A stretch of DNA of 64,000 bases from Microbacterium sp. 8M (GTDB lineage: Bacteria > Actinomycetota > Actinomycetes > Actinomycetales > Microbacteriaceae). Of this stretch, positions 37,067-45,878 are shown piece by piece; the stretch's first letter is position 1, and each line of letters starts with the position of its first letter. The notes under the pieces were generated by a model, which searched no databases, had not been told where the DNA came from, and saw nothing but the letters and a program-made list of their open reading frames with translations. Both the position numbers and the translations under genes were made by a program. The stretch is taken from contig NZ_LR733284.1 of the NCBI RefSeq assembly GCF_902506375.1, forward strand, positions 225,508 to 289,507, written 5' to 3'.

Positions 37067-38455
37067 TCAGGACGCGGTCTGCGGAACGCAGGAGGTGGCC
37101 CAGTCCTCCGGGCCGCGCGATCCGGCCGCGTACTCGTCCATCGGCACGGCCCCCGACCTCCAGGCGTCCAGGGCCGGCTGGATGATGCGCCAGCACTGCT
37201 CAGCGGCGTCGCCGCGCACCGAGAGCGCCACGTCGCCGTCCAGGATCTCGCTGAGCACCTCGGTGTAGGCGAGCAGCGTGCCCTTGCCCAGCTCGGTGGA
37301 CAGCACGTCGCGGCGCAGGGCGAACGGATCGTCGCCGCCGTTCACGTTCAGCTCCAGCTCGATCCGGTCGGGTCCGAGGGAGAAGCGCAGCACCCCGCCG
37401 TCGTTCGGCCGCCCCGTGAGTCCGCCGGGGATGTGCCGCACCGGCCGGAACGTGACCACGATCTCCGCGCAGCGCTCGCCGAGCGCCTTGCCGCTGCGCA
37501 GCGTGAACGGAACACCCGCCCAGCGCGCGGTGTCGACTTCGCAGGTGATCTCCGCGAGCGTCTCGGTGTTGCGGGAGGGGTCGACGCCCTGCTCGTCGGT
37601 GTACGAGGGGATCGACCGGTCACCGATCGTACCGGCGGTGTACCGGGCGCGGCGGGTGGATCGGACAGGGTCGCCGTCGACGATCCGGGTGGCCCGGAGC
37701 GCGGCGGCCATCGCGTCGCGCAGGTCGATCTCGTCCAGATCCGCGGGCTGCTCCATCGCGAGGATCGCGAGCACCTGCAGCAGGTGGCTCTGGATCATGT
37801 CGACCAGCGCGCCCGCCTTGTCGTAGTAGCGCGCCCGGTTCTCCAGCGCGAGCGCCTCGTCGTAGCGCACCAGCACGGACTCCACGTGATCGGCCGACCA
37901 CACCGGTTCCACGAGGCGGTTCGCGAACCGCACGCCCATGATGTTGAGGATCGTCGACCGGCCCAGGAAGTGGTCGACGCGGAACACCTGGTTCTCCGGC
38001 ACGATCCGCGTGACGAGGGCGTTCAGCGCGGCCGCGCTCTTCTCATCGCTGCCGAACGGCTTCTCCAGCGCCAGCACGGTGCCGGCCGGCAGCGGGATGT
38101 CGACGAGCTCCTCGCATGCGGCCTCGGTGACCGCGGGGGGAAGCGCGAAGTAGATGACGAGGGATCCCTCGATGCCGGCGATGAGCCCGGCCAGGGCATC
38201 CTTGTCGGTGACGTCGGCCTTCGTATAAGTGGTGCCGGCGATCCGGGGCAGCTGGTCCTCGGCGTCGACCGTGGCGAACGCCGTGCGCACGGCCTCCTGC
38301 CAGCGTTCGTCCGACCAGTCGTCGGATCCGGCGCCGCGCAGCACGAGCGCGCGGTCGGGCTGCCGGCGCAGCAGCTGGGCGATCGCGGGCAGGAGCAGGC
38401 GCGACGTGAGGTCGCCGGAAGCACCGAGGATGAGCAGCGTCGTCGGGGTGGTCAT
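37067..38455 (-). CDS. zwf: Glucose-6-phosphate dehydrogenase
   Basis: 462 residues. N-terminal Rossmann motif GASGDLTSRLLLPAI, LEKPFGSD, and the active-site segment FRVDHFLGRSTILNIM, where most G6PDHs have DHYLGKE; the His is kept while the Lys is Arg. C-terminal RSGKALGERCAEIVV and DPFALRRD also fit. Oxidises glucose-6-phosphate in the pentose phosphate pathway. Not next to tal/tkt/pgl, and the divergent motif suggests a second, non-canonical copy. TATCGT (38462-38467) ends 6 nt before the ATG. Confidence 0.85.
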   Translation of the reverse strand: MTTPTTLLILGASGDLTSRLLLPAIAQLLRRQPDRALVLRGAGSDDWSDERWQEAVRTAFATVDAEDQLPRIAGTTYTKADVTDKDALAGLIAGIEGSLVIYFALPPAVTEAACEELVDIPLPAGTVLALEKPFGSDEKSAAALNALVTRIVPENQVFRVDHFLGRSTILNIMGVRFANRLVEPVWSADHVESVLVRYDEALALENRARYYDKAGALVDMIQSHLLQVLAILAMEQPADLDEIDLRDAMAAALRATRIVDGDPVRSTRRARYTAGTIGDRSIPSYTDEQGVDPSRNTETLAEITCEVDTARWAGVPFTLRSGKALGERCAEIVVTFRPVRHIPGGLTGRPNDGGVLRFSLGPDRIELELNVNGGDDPFALRRDVLSTELGKGTLLAYTEVLSEILDGDVALSVRGDAAEQCWRIIQPALDAWRSGAVPMDEYAAGSRGPEDWATSCVPQTAS

Positions 38456-38502
38456 GCGCCCACGATACGTTCCGAATGCGGATCCGTCCCGGATCTTGAC
38501 GC

Positions 38503-38586
38503 GCCGCGCACGGTTGCGGTCCCTGGGCCTGTCGAAGGGTCCGTGCCGCGCACGGTTGCGGTCCCTGAGCCTGTCGAAGGGTCCGT
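38503..38586. repeat. Two tandem 42-bp REP-B units
   Basis: Units 38503-38544 and 38545-38586 differ at one base; each holds GGTCCCTGAGCCTGTCGAAG. Located between divergent zwf and the GH15 gene. Confidence 0.93.
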
Positions 38587-38615
38587 GACGGTGCGGACGA
38601 TGCGAGACTGCGGAG

Positions 38616-40559
38616 GTGCCCAACCCCCCGATCGAGGACTATGCGCTGCTGAGCGACGGCCGCACGGCGGCGCTCGTGTCGCGCGCCGGCAGCGTGGACT
38701 GGCTCTGCGCCCCGCGACTGGATTCCGCCTCGCTGTTCGGCGCGCTGCTCGGCGGACGGGAGCAGGGGCACTGGAGCCTGCGCCCGGACGACCCCGAGGC
38801 GACCGCGACCCGCCGCTACGACGAGGACACGTTCTGCCTCGTCACGCGCTGGGAGACGGCCGGCGGCGTCGCAGAGGTGCGCGAGTGGATGCCGATCGTC
38901 CCGAGCGGTCCCGACCGGCCGGGCACGGGTCAGCCCGCGCCGGAGCCCGCGAAGCAGGACCGGACCGAACAGGATCCGTCCGAACACGATCCGTCCGAAC
39001 AGGATCCGCCCGAACAGGGTCCGCACGAGCAGGAGTCCGCGGGCATGGCGGAGACCGCGCCGGGCGAGCGCACCGACGTGGTGCGCCGCATCTCGGGGAT
39101 CCGCGGCACGGTGCGGTTCGTGCAGGAACTGCGGATCCGGTTCGACTACGCCCGCGCCATGCCCTGGATCCACCAGACCGGCACCGCGCCGGCTCCGGAG
39201 ATCACGGCGACGGCGGGACCCGATGCGGTCGTGGTCCGCGGGGCGGCGCTGCGGCCCGCCGGTCACAGTCATACGGGCGAGATCGCGGTGGCGGAGGGCG
39301 ACACGGTCGACCTCGTGCTCACCTGGTTCCCGTCGTACCGTCGTACGCCGGAGCGCTTCGACGTCGACGACTCGCTGCGCCGCACCACGGGCTGGTGGCG
39401 GGACTGGGCGTCCGGCATCGCGCACACCGGTCCCCACCAGGACGCGGTGCGGCGGTCGCTGCTGATCCTGCGGGCGCTCACGAACCGCGACACCGGCGGC
39501 ATCGCGGCGGCGGCGACCACTTCGCTGCCCGAGGACTTCGGCGGGGTGCGCAACTGGGACTATCGCTACGTGTGGCTGCGCGACGCCGCGCTGACGCTCG
39601 AGGCGCTGCTCGCGCACGGGCTCGCCGACGAGGCGCGCGCATGGCGGGACTGGCTCGTGCGTGCGGTCGCCGGGGATCCCGCCGACGTGCAGATCATGTA
39701 CGGGCTCGCGGGCGAGCGGGAGCTCATCGAACGCGTGATGCCCTCGCTGCCGGGCTACGAGGGATCCGTGCCTGTGCGGATCGGCAACGACGCCGCCCGC
39801 CAGTACCAGGCCGACGTGATCGGCGAGGTGATGGTGACGCTCGCCGCGGCGCGCCGTGCGGGGCTCGCCGAGTCCACACGGTCGTGGTCGCTGCAGCGTC
39901 TGCTGCTGGGGCACGTCGAGGAGCTGCTGGACCGGCCCGACAACGGCATGTGGGAGATCCGCGGGGATCCGCAGTTCTTCACGCACTCCCGGGTGATGCT
40001 CTGGGCGGCGTTCGATCGCGGTGTGCGCGCGGTCGAGGAGGAGGGGGCCAGCGGACCCGTCGAGCGCTGGAGGCAGGTGCGCGACCGGCTGCGGGCGGAG
40101 ATCGACGAGCTCGGCGTACACCACGGCTGGTTCGTCCAGCACCGCGCCACGGACGAGGTCGACGCCTCGCTGCTGCTCATCCCGCGCACCGGCTTCTGCG
40201 CCCCCGACGACCCGCGGATGCTCGCGACCGTCGAGCGCATCGAGCAGACCCTGATCCACGACGGGCTCGTGAACCGGTACCGCACCGGGACCGGGGTCGA
40301 CGGGCTGCCCGGCGACGAGCACACGTTCCTCGCGTGCTCGTTCTGGCTCGTCGAGCAGTACGCCGCGACGGGCCGGCGGGGCGAGGCGCAGGAGCTGATG
40401 GACCGCCTGTGCGGGCTGCGCAACGACGTCGGCATGCTCAGCGAGGAGTACGACCCGGTCGGCCGCCGCCACGCCGGCAACACCCCGCAGGCGTTCTCGC
40501 ACCTCTCCCTGATCCGCGCCGCCGACGCACTCGCCTCGGGGCGCCCCCGCAAGCGCTGA
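38616..40559 (+). CDS. Glycoside hydrolase family 15 protein (glucoamylase/trehalase-like)
   Basis: 647 residues. N-terminal beta-sandwich (IEDYALLSDGRTAALVSRAGSVDWLCAPRLDS) and C-terminal (alpha/alpha)6 barrel (FGGVRNWDYRYVWLRDAALTLEALL, GMWEIRG, CSFWLVEQ, LSEEYDP) as in actinobacterial GH15 trehalases/glucoamylases. Residues about 117-141 are an inserted low-complexity tract of five pentapeptides (EQDPS-like) from a 15-bp tandem repeat. GTG start with GAGACT (38604-38609) 6 nt upstream, so probably leaderless. Likely cytoplasmic, trehalose or oligosaccharide hydrolysis; substrate not certain. Confidence 0.88.
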   Translation: MPNPPIEDYALLSDGRTAALVSRAGSVDWLCAPRLDSASLFGALLGGREQGHWSLRPDDPEATATRRYDEDTFCLVTRWETAGGVAEVREWMPIVPSGPDRPGTGQPAPEPAKQDRTEQDPSEHDPSEQDPPEQGPHEQESAGMAETAPGERTDVVRRISGIRGTVRFVQELRIRFDYARAMPWIHQTGTAPAPEITATAGPDAVVVRGAALRPAGHSHTGEIAVAEGDTVDLVLTWFPSYRRTPERFDVDDSLRRTTGWWRDWASGIAHTGPHQDAVRRSLLILRALTNRDTGGIAAAATTSLPEDFGGVRNWDYRYVWLRDAALTLEALLAHGLADEARAWRDWLVRAVAGDPADVQIMYGLAGERELIERVMPSLPGYEGSVPVRIGNDAARQYQADVIGEVMVTLAAARRAGLAESTRSWSLQRLLLGHVEELLDRPDNGMWEIRGDPQFFTHSRVMLWAAFDRGVRAVEEEGASGPVERWRQVRDRLRAEIDELGVHHGWFVQHRATDEVDASLLLIPRTGFCAPDDPRMLATVERIEQTLIHDGLVNRYRTGTGVDGLPGDEHTFLACSFWLVEQYAATGRRGEAQELMDRLCGLRNDVGMLSEEYDPVGRRHAGNTPQAFSHLSLIRAADALASGRPRKR

Positions 40560-40600
40560 CGGCTGCGGCTGCGGCCCGTGCGGTGCTTGGCGGGGAACGA

Positions 40601-40634
40601 CGAACGCCCCCTCCGTGAGCGGAGAGGGCGTTCG
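40601..40634. terminator. Hairpin between convergent GH15 and nitroreductase genes
   Basis: CGAACGCCCCCTCC (40601-40614) with GGAGAGGGCGTTCG (40621-40634), one mismatch, loop GTGAGC. Bidirectional terminator candidate without a T-run. Confidence 0.8.
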
Positions 40635-40645
40635 GATCCGAGTGA

Positions 40646-41230
40646 TCAGTCGTTGACGATGACGGTCTCGGCGATCGGGCGGCGGGTGCGCGGCGCGTTC
40701 TCGCGCTGCTGCAGCTCCTCGCTCGCCGTGCGGATGTCGCCGAGCTCACCGACGGCCATGACCGAGATCGGGGTGAAGTCGCTGCTCAGGTCGAACGCCG
40801 CGGCGAGGGCGTCGCGGTCGAAGCCGCCCATCTGGTGGGTGGAAAGGCCGTTGGCGTGCGCCTGCACGGTGAAGTGCGCGGCGGCCTGGCCGGTGTCGTA
40901 GAGCGCCCAGGCCATGGGCTCCCCGTCACGGGTGGTCTCGGCGATGAACACGACGAGAGCCGCGGCGTCGGCGGCCCAGGTGCTGTTGAAGCCGGCCAGG
41001 GTGGCGACGACCTTCGCGTGCGACGCGGACCCGCGGCGAGCCACGATCGCGCGCCAGGGCTGGAAGTTCACGGCGGTCGGAGCCCAGCGGGCGGCCTCGA
41101 GCGCGCTGGCGAGGGCGTCCTCGTCGATGGCGGCGGTGGTGTCGAAGATGCGGGTGCTCCAGCGCTCGGCGAGGACGTCGAGGATCGGGGCGTCGGTGAC
41201 TGCGGTGCGGTCGATGGCAGGCGTGCTCAT
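40646..41230 (-). CDS. Nitroreductase family protein
   Basis: 194 residues, FMN-dependent nitroreductase fold. RWSTRIFD at the N-terminus (FMN phosphate contact), ARWAPTAVNFQPWR and GLSTHQMGGFD match the family. Reduces nitro or quinone-like compounds with NAD(P)H; physiological substrate unknown. ATG 41230 chosen because AAAGG precedes it and it begins the conserved domain; a longer frame to 41371 lacks support. Confidence 0.9.
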   Translation of the reverse strand: MSTPAIDRTAVTDAPILDVLAERWSTRIFDTTAAIDEDALASALEAARWAPTAVNFQPWRAIVARRGSASHAKVVATLAGFNSTWAADAAALVVFIAETTRDGEPMAWALYDTGQAAAHFTVQAHANGLSTHQMGGFDRDALAAAFDLSSDFTPISVMAVGELGDIRTASEELQQRENAPRTRRPIAETVIVND

Positions 41231-41357
41231 GCGATGAGGCCTTTCGGGTCGATGGTTCGGATGTCGGACCCCGTCGTCCGCCTGCAAGACCTCAACGATC
41301 CATGCGCGTGAATATTCCCGGATGCCTGGATCCGGATCCGTCATCGCCCTCCCGCGT

Positions 41358-41430
41358 CCGCGAGACTGCAACCCCGCGACGAGACTGCAGCAGAGTGGTG
41401 CAGTCTCGTCGCTCGGTTGCAGTCTCGCGG
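41358..41430. repeat. Long hairpin repeat (GAGACTGCAAC family), copy 1
   Basis: Outer arms CCGCGAGACTGCAAC (41358-41372) and GTTGCAGTCTCGCGG (41416-41430), inner arms GCGACGAGACTGCA and TGCAGTCTCGTCGC, with short bulges. A close relative is at 48558-48648. Confidence 0.93.
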
Positions 41431-41455
41431 CTGTGGTTGCGGCGTCCAGGATCGC

Positions 41456-42568
41456 TCAGCGTCCTGAGAGCGCCTCCGCGAGCTTCACCCGCGCGCCCAT
41501 GCGCAGCAGCGAGTTCTCGTAGATCTTCGCGGCGACGAGGATGGCGGCCACGCAGGTCGCGAGCAGGATCACGAGCGACAGCAGCGGCTCCCACCACTGC
41601 GCCTCGCCGACGAACAGCCGCACCGGCATCGCCACCGGCGCCGAGAACGGCACGTACGACAGGATCGTCATCACCACGGGGTTGTCGTTGAAGATGATCA
41701 CGAGGATGTAGGGCGCCATCACGAGCATCGTGATCGGCATGGTCGTGGATCCGATGTCCTCCTGCCGCGACACGAGGGCGGCCGCTGCGGCGAACAGCGA
41801 TGCCAGCAGCACGAACCCGAACAGGAAGAACACGGCGAACCACACCAGGGGCGCCCCGAGCCCCTCCAGCACCGTGTTCTGCCCGGTGACGATGAGGCCG
41901 ACCACCGCGATCGCCGCGAGTGCGAGGATCTGCGCCATGGCCAGCACGGTGTTGCCGAGCACCTTGCCCGCCAGCAGCACCCGGGCCGGGATCGCCGCGA
42001 GCAGCAGCTCCACGACGCGCGTGGACTTCTCCTCCACGACGCTCTGCGCCATGGTCGCGCCGAACGTCGATGCCGCCATCAGGAACACCACGCCGAAGCC
42101 GATCGCCACCAGATAGCGCAGCAGCGGGTTGGTCGTGTCCGGCTCGAGGACCGTGACCTTCGGCGTCTTGGCGAGCAGGGCCTCCAGGCTGCTCGGGGTG
42201 TCCTTGAGCACGACGACTTTGTAGCCGAACGGGGCGTCGCCGGGGTCGGGGACGAGCGCGGCCTCGACCGTCCCGTCCCGCACGAGCCGCTCGGCGGCGG
42301 TCGCGTCGGCCACCTCCGTCGGCTTCAGCCCGGGCAGACCGTGCACCGCCTGCGCGGTCTCGGCGGTCACCGCGATCTTCGTGTCGGAGGTGTTCTTGCT
42401 CATGAACCCGCCGATCAGCACGCCGGCGAGGGCGATGAGCAGCAGGATCCCGGTCGAGATCAGGAAGGCCTTGCTGCGCAGCTTGGATCCGATCTCGCGC
42501 TCGGCGACGAGGAGGATGCCGTTGCCGGTCGAGAGGGCGCTCGTGCTCGGCGCGGTCGCGGTGCTCAC
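41456..42568 (-). CDS. ABC-2 type exporter permease (NatB-like)
   Basis: 370 residues. TM1 near 40-60, a large extracytoplasmic loop (about 60-190), then five TM helices, with VVEEKSTRVVELLLAAIPARVLLAGKVLG as the conserved ABC2 coupling region. GTG start overlaps the ATPase stop by 4 bp. With the ATPase it forms a Na+/drug or lipid export-type system; substrate unknown. Confidence 0.9.
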   Translation of the reverse strand: MSTATAPSTSALSTGNGILLVAEREIGSKLRSKAFLISTGILLLIALAGVLIGGFMSKNTSDTKIAVTAETAQAVHGLPGLKPTEVADATAAERLVRDGTVEAALVPDPGDAPFGYKVVVLKDTPSSLEALLAKTPKVTVLEPDTTNPLLRYLVAIGFGVVFLMAASTFGATMAQSVVEEKSTRVVELLLAAIPARVLLAGKVLGNTVLAMAQILALAAIAVVGLIVTGQNTVLEGLGAPLVWFAVFFLFGFVLLASLFAAAAALVSRQEDIGSTTMPITMLVMAPYILVIIFNDNPVVMTILSYVPFSAPVAMPVRLFVGEAQWWEPLLSLVILLATCVAAILVAAKIYENSLLRMGARVKLAEALSGR

Positions 42569-43491
42569 TGGATGACCTCCTTGAAGATCTGGGCGAGGGA
42601 CGGATGCTGCGGCGTGAAGGCGTGCACGGCGCCGTGGTCGAGGGCGGTGCGCAGCACACGCTGAGCGTCGGCCGGGGTGTCCGCGTCGAAGACGGCCGTG
42701 CCGCGCTCGAAGTCGACGACCGTGATGCCCGGTTCGGACCGGATCCAGCCGGCATCGGCGTCGGAGACGAGCTCGTAGCGCGGGGCGGAGTGCTGGGCGC
42801 GCAGCTCCTCGCGGGAGCCGGCCGCGCGGATCGTGCCGCCGGCGATGATCACGAGGTCGTCGCACAGCCGCTCCACGACGTCGAGCTGGTGCGAGGAGAA
42901 CAGGATCGACGCACCCTGCGCCGCTCGCGACTGCAGTACGCCGGCGACCACGTCGACGGCGAGCGGATCCAGTCCGGAGAAGGGCTCGTCGAGGATGAGC
43001 ACCTCGGGGTCGTGCACGAGCGCGGCGGCGATCTGCGCCCGCTGCTGGTTGCCGAGGGAGAGTGACTCGATCGTGTCGTGCAGGCGCTCGCCGAGGCCGA
43101 GTTCGGCGAGCAGCGCCTCGGCGCGTGCGGTGGCATCGGCCTTGGCGAAGCCGTGCAGCCGGGCGAGGTAGGCCACCTGCTCGAGCACCTTCATCTTGGG
43201 GTAGAGGCCCCGCTCCTCGGGCATGTAGCCGAAGCGGCGGCGGTCGGCGGCGCCCACATCGTGCCCGCCGAGCCGCACCGTGCCGGCGTCCGCGCCGAGC
43301 ACGCCCAGCACGATCCGCATGGTCGTGGTCTTGCCCGCCCCGTTGCCGCCGACGAAGCCGGTGAGCCGGCCGGGCGCGACATGGAACGAGACGTCGTCGA
43401 GCACGCGCCGGGATCCGTAGCTCTTGGTGAGGCCCTGCAGCTCCAGCAGGCCGGATGTCCCGATCCTGCTCTCGGGAAGCACGGTGGTCAC
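42565..43491 (-). CDS. ABC transporter ATP-binding protein (NatA-like)
   Basis: 308 residues. Walker A GGNGAGKTT, signature LSLGNQQ (degenerate LSGGQ), Walker B VLILDEPFSGLDP, H-loop SSHQLD. A C-terminal 80-residue domain (about 220-305) is typical of the NatA/DrrA export subgroup. GTG start at 43491, with another in-frame GTG 9 bp later; no clear ribosome site. Cotranscribed with the permease. Confidence 0.92.
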   Translation of the reverse strand: MTTVLPESRIGTSGLLELQGLTKSYGSRRVLDDVSFHVAPGRLTGFVGGNGAGKTTTMRIVLGVLGADAGTVRLGGHDVGAADRRRFGYMPEERGLYPKMKVLEQVAYLARLHGFAKADATARAEALLAELGLGERLHDTIESLSLGNQQRAQIAAALVHDPEVLILDEPFSGLDPLAVDVVAGVLQSRAAQGASILFSSHQLDVVERLCDDLVIIAGGTIRAAGSREELRAQHSAPRYELVSDADAGWIRSEPGITVVDFERGTAVFDADTPADAQRVLRTALDHGAVHAFTPQHPSLAQIFKEVIQ

Positions 43492-43641
43492 TTCGTCTCA
43501 CTCCGTTCGCTCAGTACGACGTTCGCTCGGTGCGGCGTTCGCTCGGTGCGGCGCATGCCTTCACCGTATTCAGCGCGATGCCGCGGGGGCATCCCCCCGG
43601 GGGCGGATGCTCGGCGACGCTGCGATCCGGCGCGCGGGGGA

Positions 43642-43740
43642 GCCGGTCGGAAAACGGAGGAGGCCATGTGCGGCAACGGCGTGTCTCAGCCTGCGGAGGC
43701 GCGACACGCGGAACCCCTCCGCCGTTTTCCGACGACCGGC
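43642..43740. repeat. Long imperfect hairpin with GGAAAACGG arms
   Basis: GCCGGTCGGAAAACGGAGG (43642-43660) pairs with the reverse arm CCTCCGCCGTTTTCCG...CCGGC (43717-43740). Between the ABC ATPase start and the benE stop. The 260-bp gap (43492-43751) otherwise holds three short direct GTTCGCTCGGTGCGG repeats (about 43505-43550) and no gene. Confidence 0.8.
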
Positions 43741-43751
43741 CCGGCGTCCGC

Positions 43752-45011
43752 TCAGCGCCTGCCGAGGTGCAGCGCGCCGCGCACGAGCAGGCCGGCGAGG
43801 AGCGCCCAGAACGCGGCGCTCACGCCCCAGAACGCCATCCCGCTCGCGGCGACGAGGAAGGTGACGACGGCCGGGGTGCGCTCGCCGGGGTCGTCGATCG
43901 CCTGTTGCACCGCCGATCCGAACGCCCCGAACAGGGCGAGCCCGGCGACCGCCGGGATGACGGCGACCGGCGCCAGCACCACGAGCGCGGCGAACGCGGC
44001 CGAGAACACGCCGAGCACCAGGTAGGACACCCCGGTGGAGACGCCGGCGATCCATCGGCGCTTCGGATCCGGTTCGGCGTCCGGTGCGGCGGCGAGGGCG
44101 GCGCTGATCGCGGCGAGGTTGATCGCGTGTCCGCCGGCAGGGGCGCCGAGGGCGCTGCCGAGCCCGGTCACGAGCATCGCGGGGCGCCACGGCACCTCGT
44201 AGCCGAAGCTGCGCATCACGGCCACGCCGGGCACGTTCTGCGACGCCATCGTCACGATGAACAGCGGCAGGGCGATGCCGACCAGGGATCCGATCGTGAA
44301 CGTCGGCATGGTCAGCTCGACGCGCGGCAGCAGCACGGCGGGATCCACGACGGTCCCCGAGCCGGTCCCCGCCCCTGAGCTGGTCGAGGCGCCGGTCGCG
44401 ATCCCCACGACGATCACCACGGTCGCCGTGAGGAACGCCAGCGGCACCGCCCAGCGCGGAGCCAGCCGAGCGAACACCAGCCAGGTCAGGACGACGGGGA
44501 TCACACCCCACGGGTTCTTCGCGAGCCCCGCTACCGGGGCGAGGCAGAGCGGGAGCAGCACGCCGGCGAGCATCGCCTGGGCGATGGAGGGCGGGATCGC
44601 GGCGATGAGGGATCCGAGTTGCGGCACGAGGGCCGTGAGCAGGATCAGGCCTGCCGTGATGAGGAACGCCCCGACCGCCGCCGGCCACCCTCCGTCGATC
44701 GCGCCGCCCGCGCCTGCCGCACCGCCGCCCGCCGCCCCGGTGGCTGCGAGCAGCGCCGCGCCGGGCGTGGACCAGGCGGAGGTGATGGGCATGCGGTAGC
44801 GCCAGGCGAGCACGATGCACGCGATCCCCATCGTGAGGCTGAGGGCGAGCAGCCCGCTCGCGGCCTGCGCGTGGGTCGCTCCGACGGCGGCGAGGCCGGT
44901 GAGCACGACCGCGAACGAGCTCGTGAACCCGACGAGCGCGGTGACCACTCCGGCCATGATCGGGCGGGACAGCGGCGTGCGGGGGATCGGCGGGCTCGCG
45001 GTTTCGGCCAT
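43752..45011 (-). CDS. BenE family benzoate/H+ symporter-like transporter
   Basis: 419 residues, about 12 TM helices. GFTSSFAVVLTGLAAVGAT, YRMPITSAWSTPGAALL, IPPSIAQAMLAGVLLPLCLAPV and ALGAPAGGHAINLAAISAA fit BenE. An ALA/GLY-rich stretch near 95-105 and a STSSGAGTGSGT insert in a loop come from repeat-like DNA. TAGCCT (45018-45023) ends 6 nt before the ATG: leaderless. No benzoate catabolic genes nearby, so the substrate is open. Confidence 0.9.
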   Translation of the reverse strand: MAETASPPIPRTPLSRPIMAGVVTALVGFTSSFAVVLTGLAAVGATHAQAASGLLALSLTMGIACIVLAWRYRMPITSAWSTPGAALLAATGAAGGGAAGAGGAIDGGWPAAVGAFLITAGLILLTALVPQLGSLIAAIPPSIAQAMLAGVLLPLCLAPVAGLAKNPWGVIPVVLTWLVFARLAPRWAVPLAFLTATVVIVVGIATGASTSSGAGTGSGTVVDPAVLLPRVELTMPTFTIGSLVGIALPLFIVTMASQNVPGVAVMRSFGYEVPWRPAMLVTGLGSALGAPAGGHAINLAAISAALAAAPDAEPDPKRRWIAGVSTGVSYLVLGVFSAAFAALVVLAPVAVIPAVAGLALFGAFGSAVQQAIDDPGERTPAVVTFLVAASGMAFWGVSAAFWALLAGLLVRGALHLGRR

Positions 45012-45098
45012 GAGGAGAGGCTATCGGGCGCATCGCGTGCGGCCGGCCGGGGGTGCCGTGGCGACGGGCGGGCCTGAGGAGCTGGCACGCCCGAAGGC

Positions 45099-45878
45099 TC
45101 AGGCGAGGCCGAGCCGGTGCGCGAGCACGACCGCCTGCACGCGGTCGCGCGCGCCGAGCTTCTGCAGGATCCGCGACACGTGCGTCTTCACCGTCGCCTC
45201 GCCGATGAACAGCTCGGCCGCGATCTCGGCGTTGCTCCAGGCCTCGGCGACCAGGCGCAGCACCTCGGACTCGCGGTCGGTCAGCGGCTCCGGCAGTGCG
45301 GCGCTGGGCAGGGCGACGCTGGGCAGGGCCGGCAGGGCAGACCCGGACGCTGAGCTCGTCGAAGCGCCCGAGGCAGACAGGGTCCCTTCGACGGGCTCAG
45401 GGACCGATCCGGAGGCGTGCGTGCCTCCGACGGGCTCAGGCGCCGGCACGGCGGCGAAGCGCTGCAGCACGCGCCGGGTCACCTCGGGAGCGAGCATGCC
45501 GTCGCCCGCGGCCAGCGCCCGCACGGCGGCCACGAGCTCCTCCGGGCCGGCGTTCTTGAGCAGGAATCCGCTCGCCCCGGCGTCGAGGGCGTCGAAAAGG
45601 TAGTCGTCACGGTCGAACGTCGTCACGATCGCGATGGATGCGCGGATCCGATCGTCCGCGCGGATCCGCCGCGTCGCCTCGATCCCGTCCATGTCGGGCA
45701 TCTGCACGTCCATGGTGATCACGTCGGGCAGCAGGGATCCCGCGAGCGCCACGGCCTCGGATCCGGTCGCCGCCTCGCCGACGACGGCGATGTCGGGCTG
45801 CAGGTCGAGGATGGTGCGGAATCCGGCTCGGAGCATGGCGTGGTCGTCGACGAGCAGCACGCGGATCGGCGCGGTCAT
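45099..45878 (-). CDS. NarL/FixJ family response regulator
   Basis: 259 residues versus about 215 usual. Receiver domain (LVDDHAMLRAGF, phospho-acceptor Asp in MDVQMPDMDG, Thr in VTTFDRDD, Lys in FLLKNAG), then an extended Ser/Pro-rich linker (about 142-195) and a LuxR-type HTH (LTDRESEVLRLVAEAWSNAEIAAEL). The linker (PVEGT, PVGGT) is a translation of REP-B copies at 45354-45442. ATG overlaps the kinase stop (ATGA): coupled two-component operon. Confidence 0.94.
   Translation of the reverse strand: MTAPIRVLLVDDHAMLRAGFRTILDLQPDIAVVGEAATGSEAVALAGSLLPDVITMDVQMPDMDGIEATRRIRADDRIRASIAIVTTFDRDDYLFDALDAGASGFLLKNAGPEELVAAVRALAAGDGMLAPEVTRRVLQRFAAVPAPEPVGGTHASGSVPEPVEGTLSASGASTSSASGSALPALPSVALPSAALPEPLTDRESEVLRLVAEAWSNAEIAAELFIGEATVKTHVSRILQKLGARDRVQAVVLAHRLGLA
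45354..45442. repeat. REP-B copies inside the response regulator gene
   Basis: CCCTTCGACGGGCTCAGGGACC and two flanking variants lie in frame within the linker-coding part. Confidence 0.8.

Noticed and set aside
34736..40618. A 1960-codon open frame on the plus strand and other very long overlapping frames
   Set aside because: It crosses several well-supported genes on both strands, has no domain content and a low-complexity Arg/Pro/Ala composition typical of GC-rich shadow frames.
43752..45011. Part of an aromatic degradation cluster because of BenE
   Set aside because: No dioxygenase or ring-cleavage genes nearby; only the transporter is supported.
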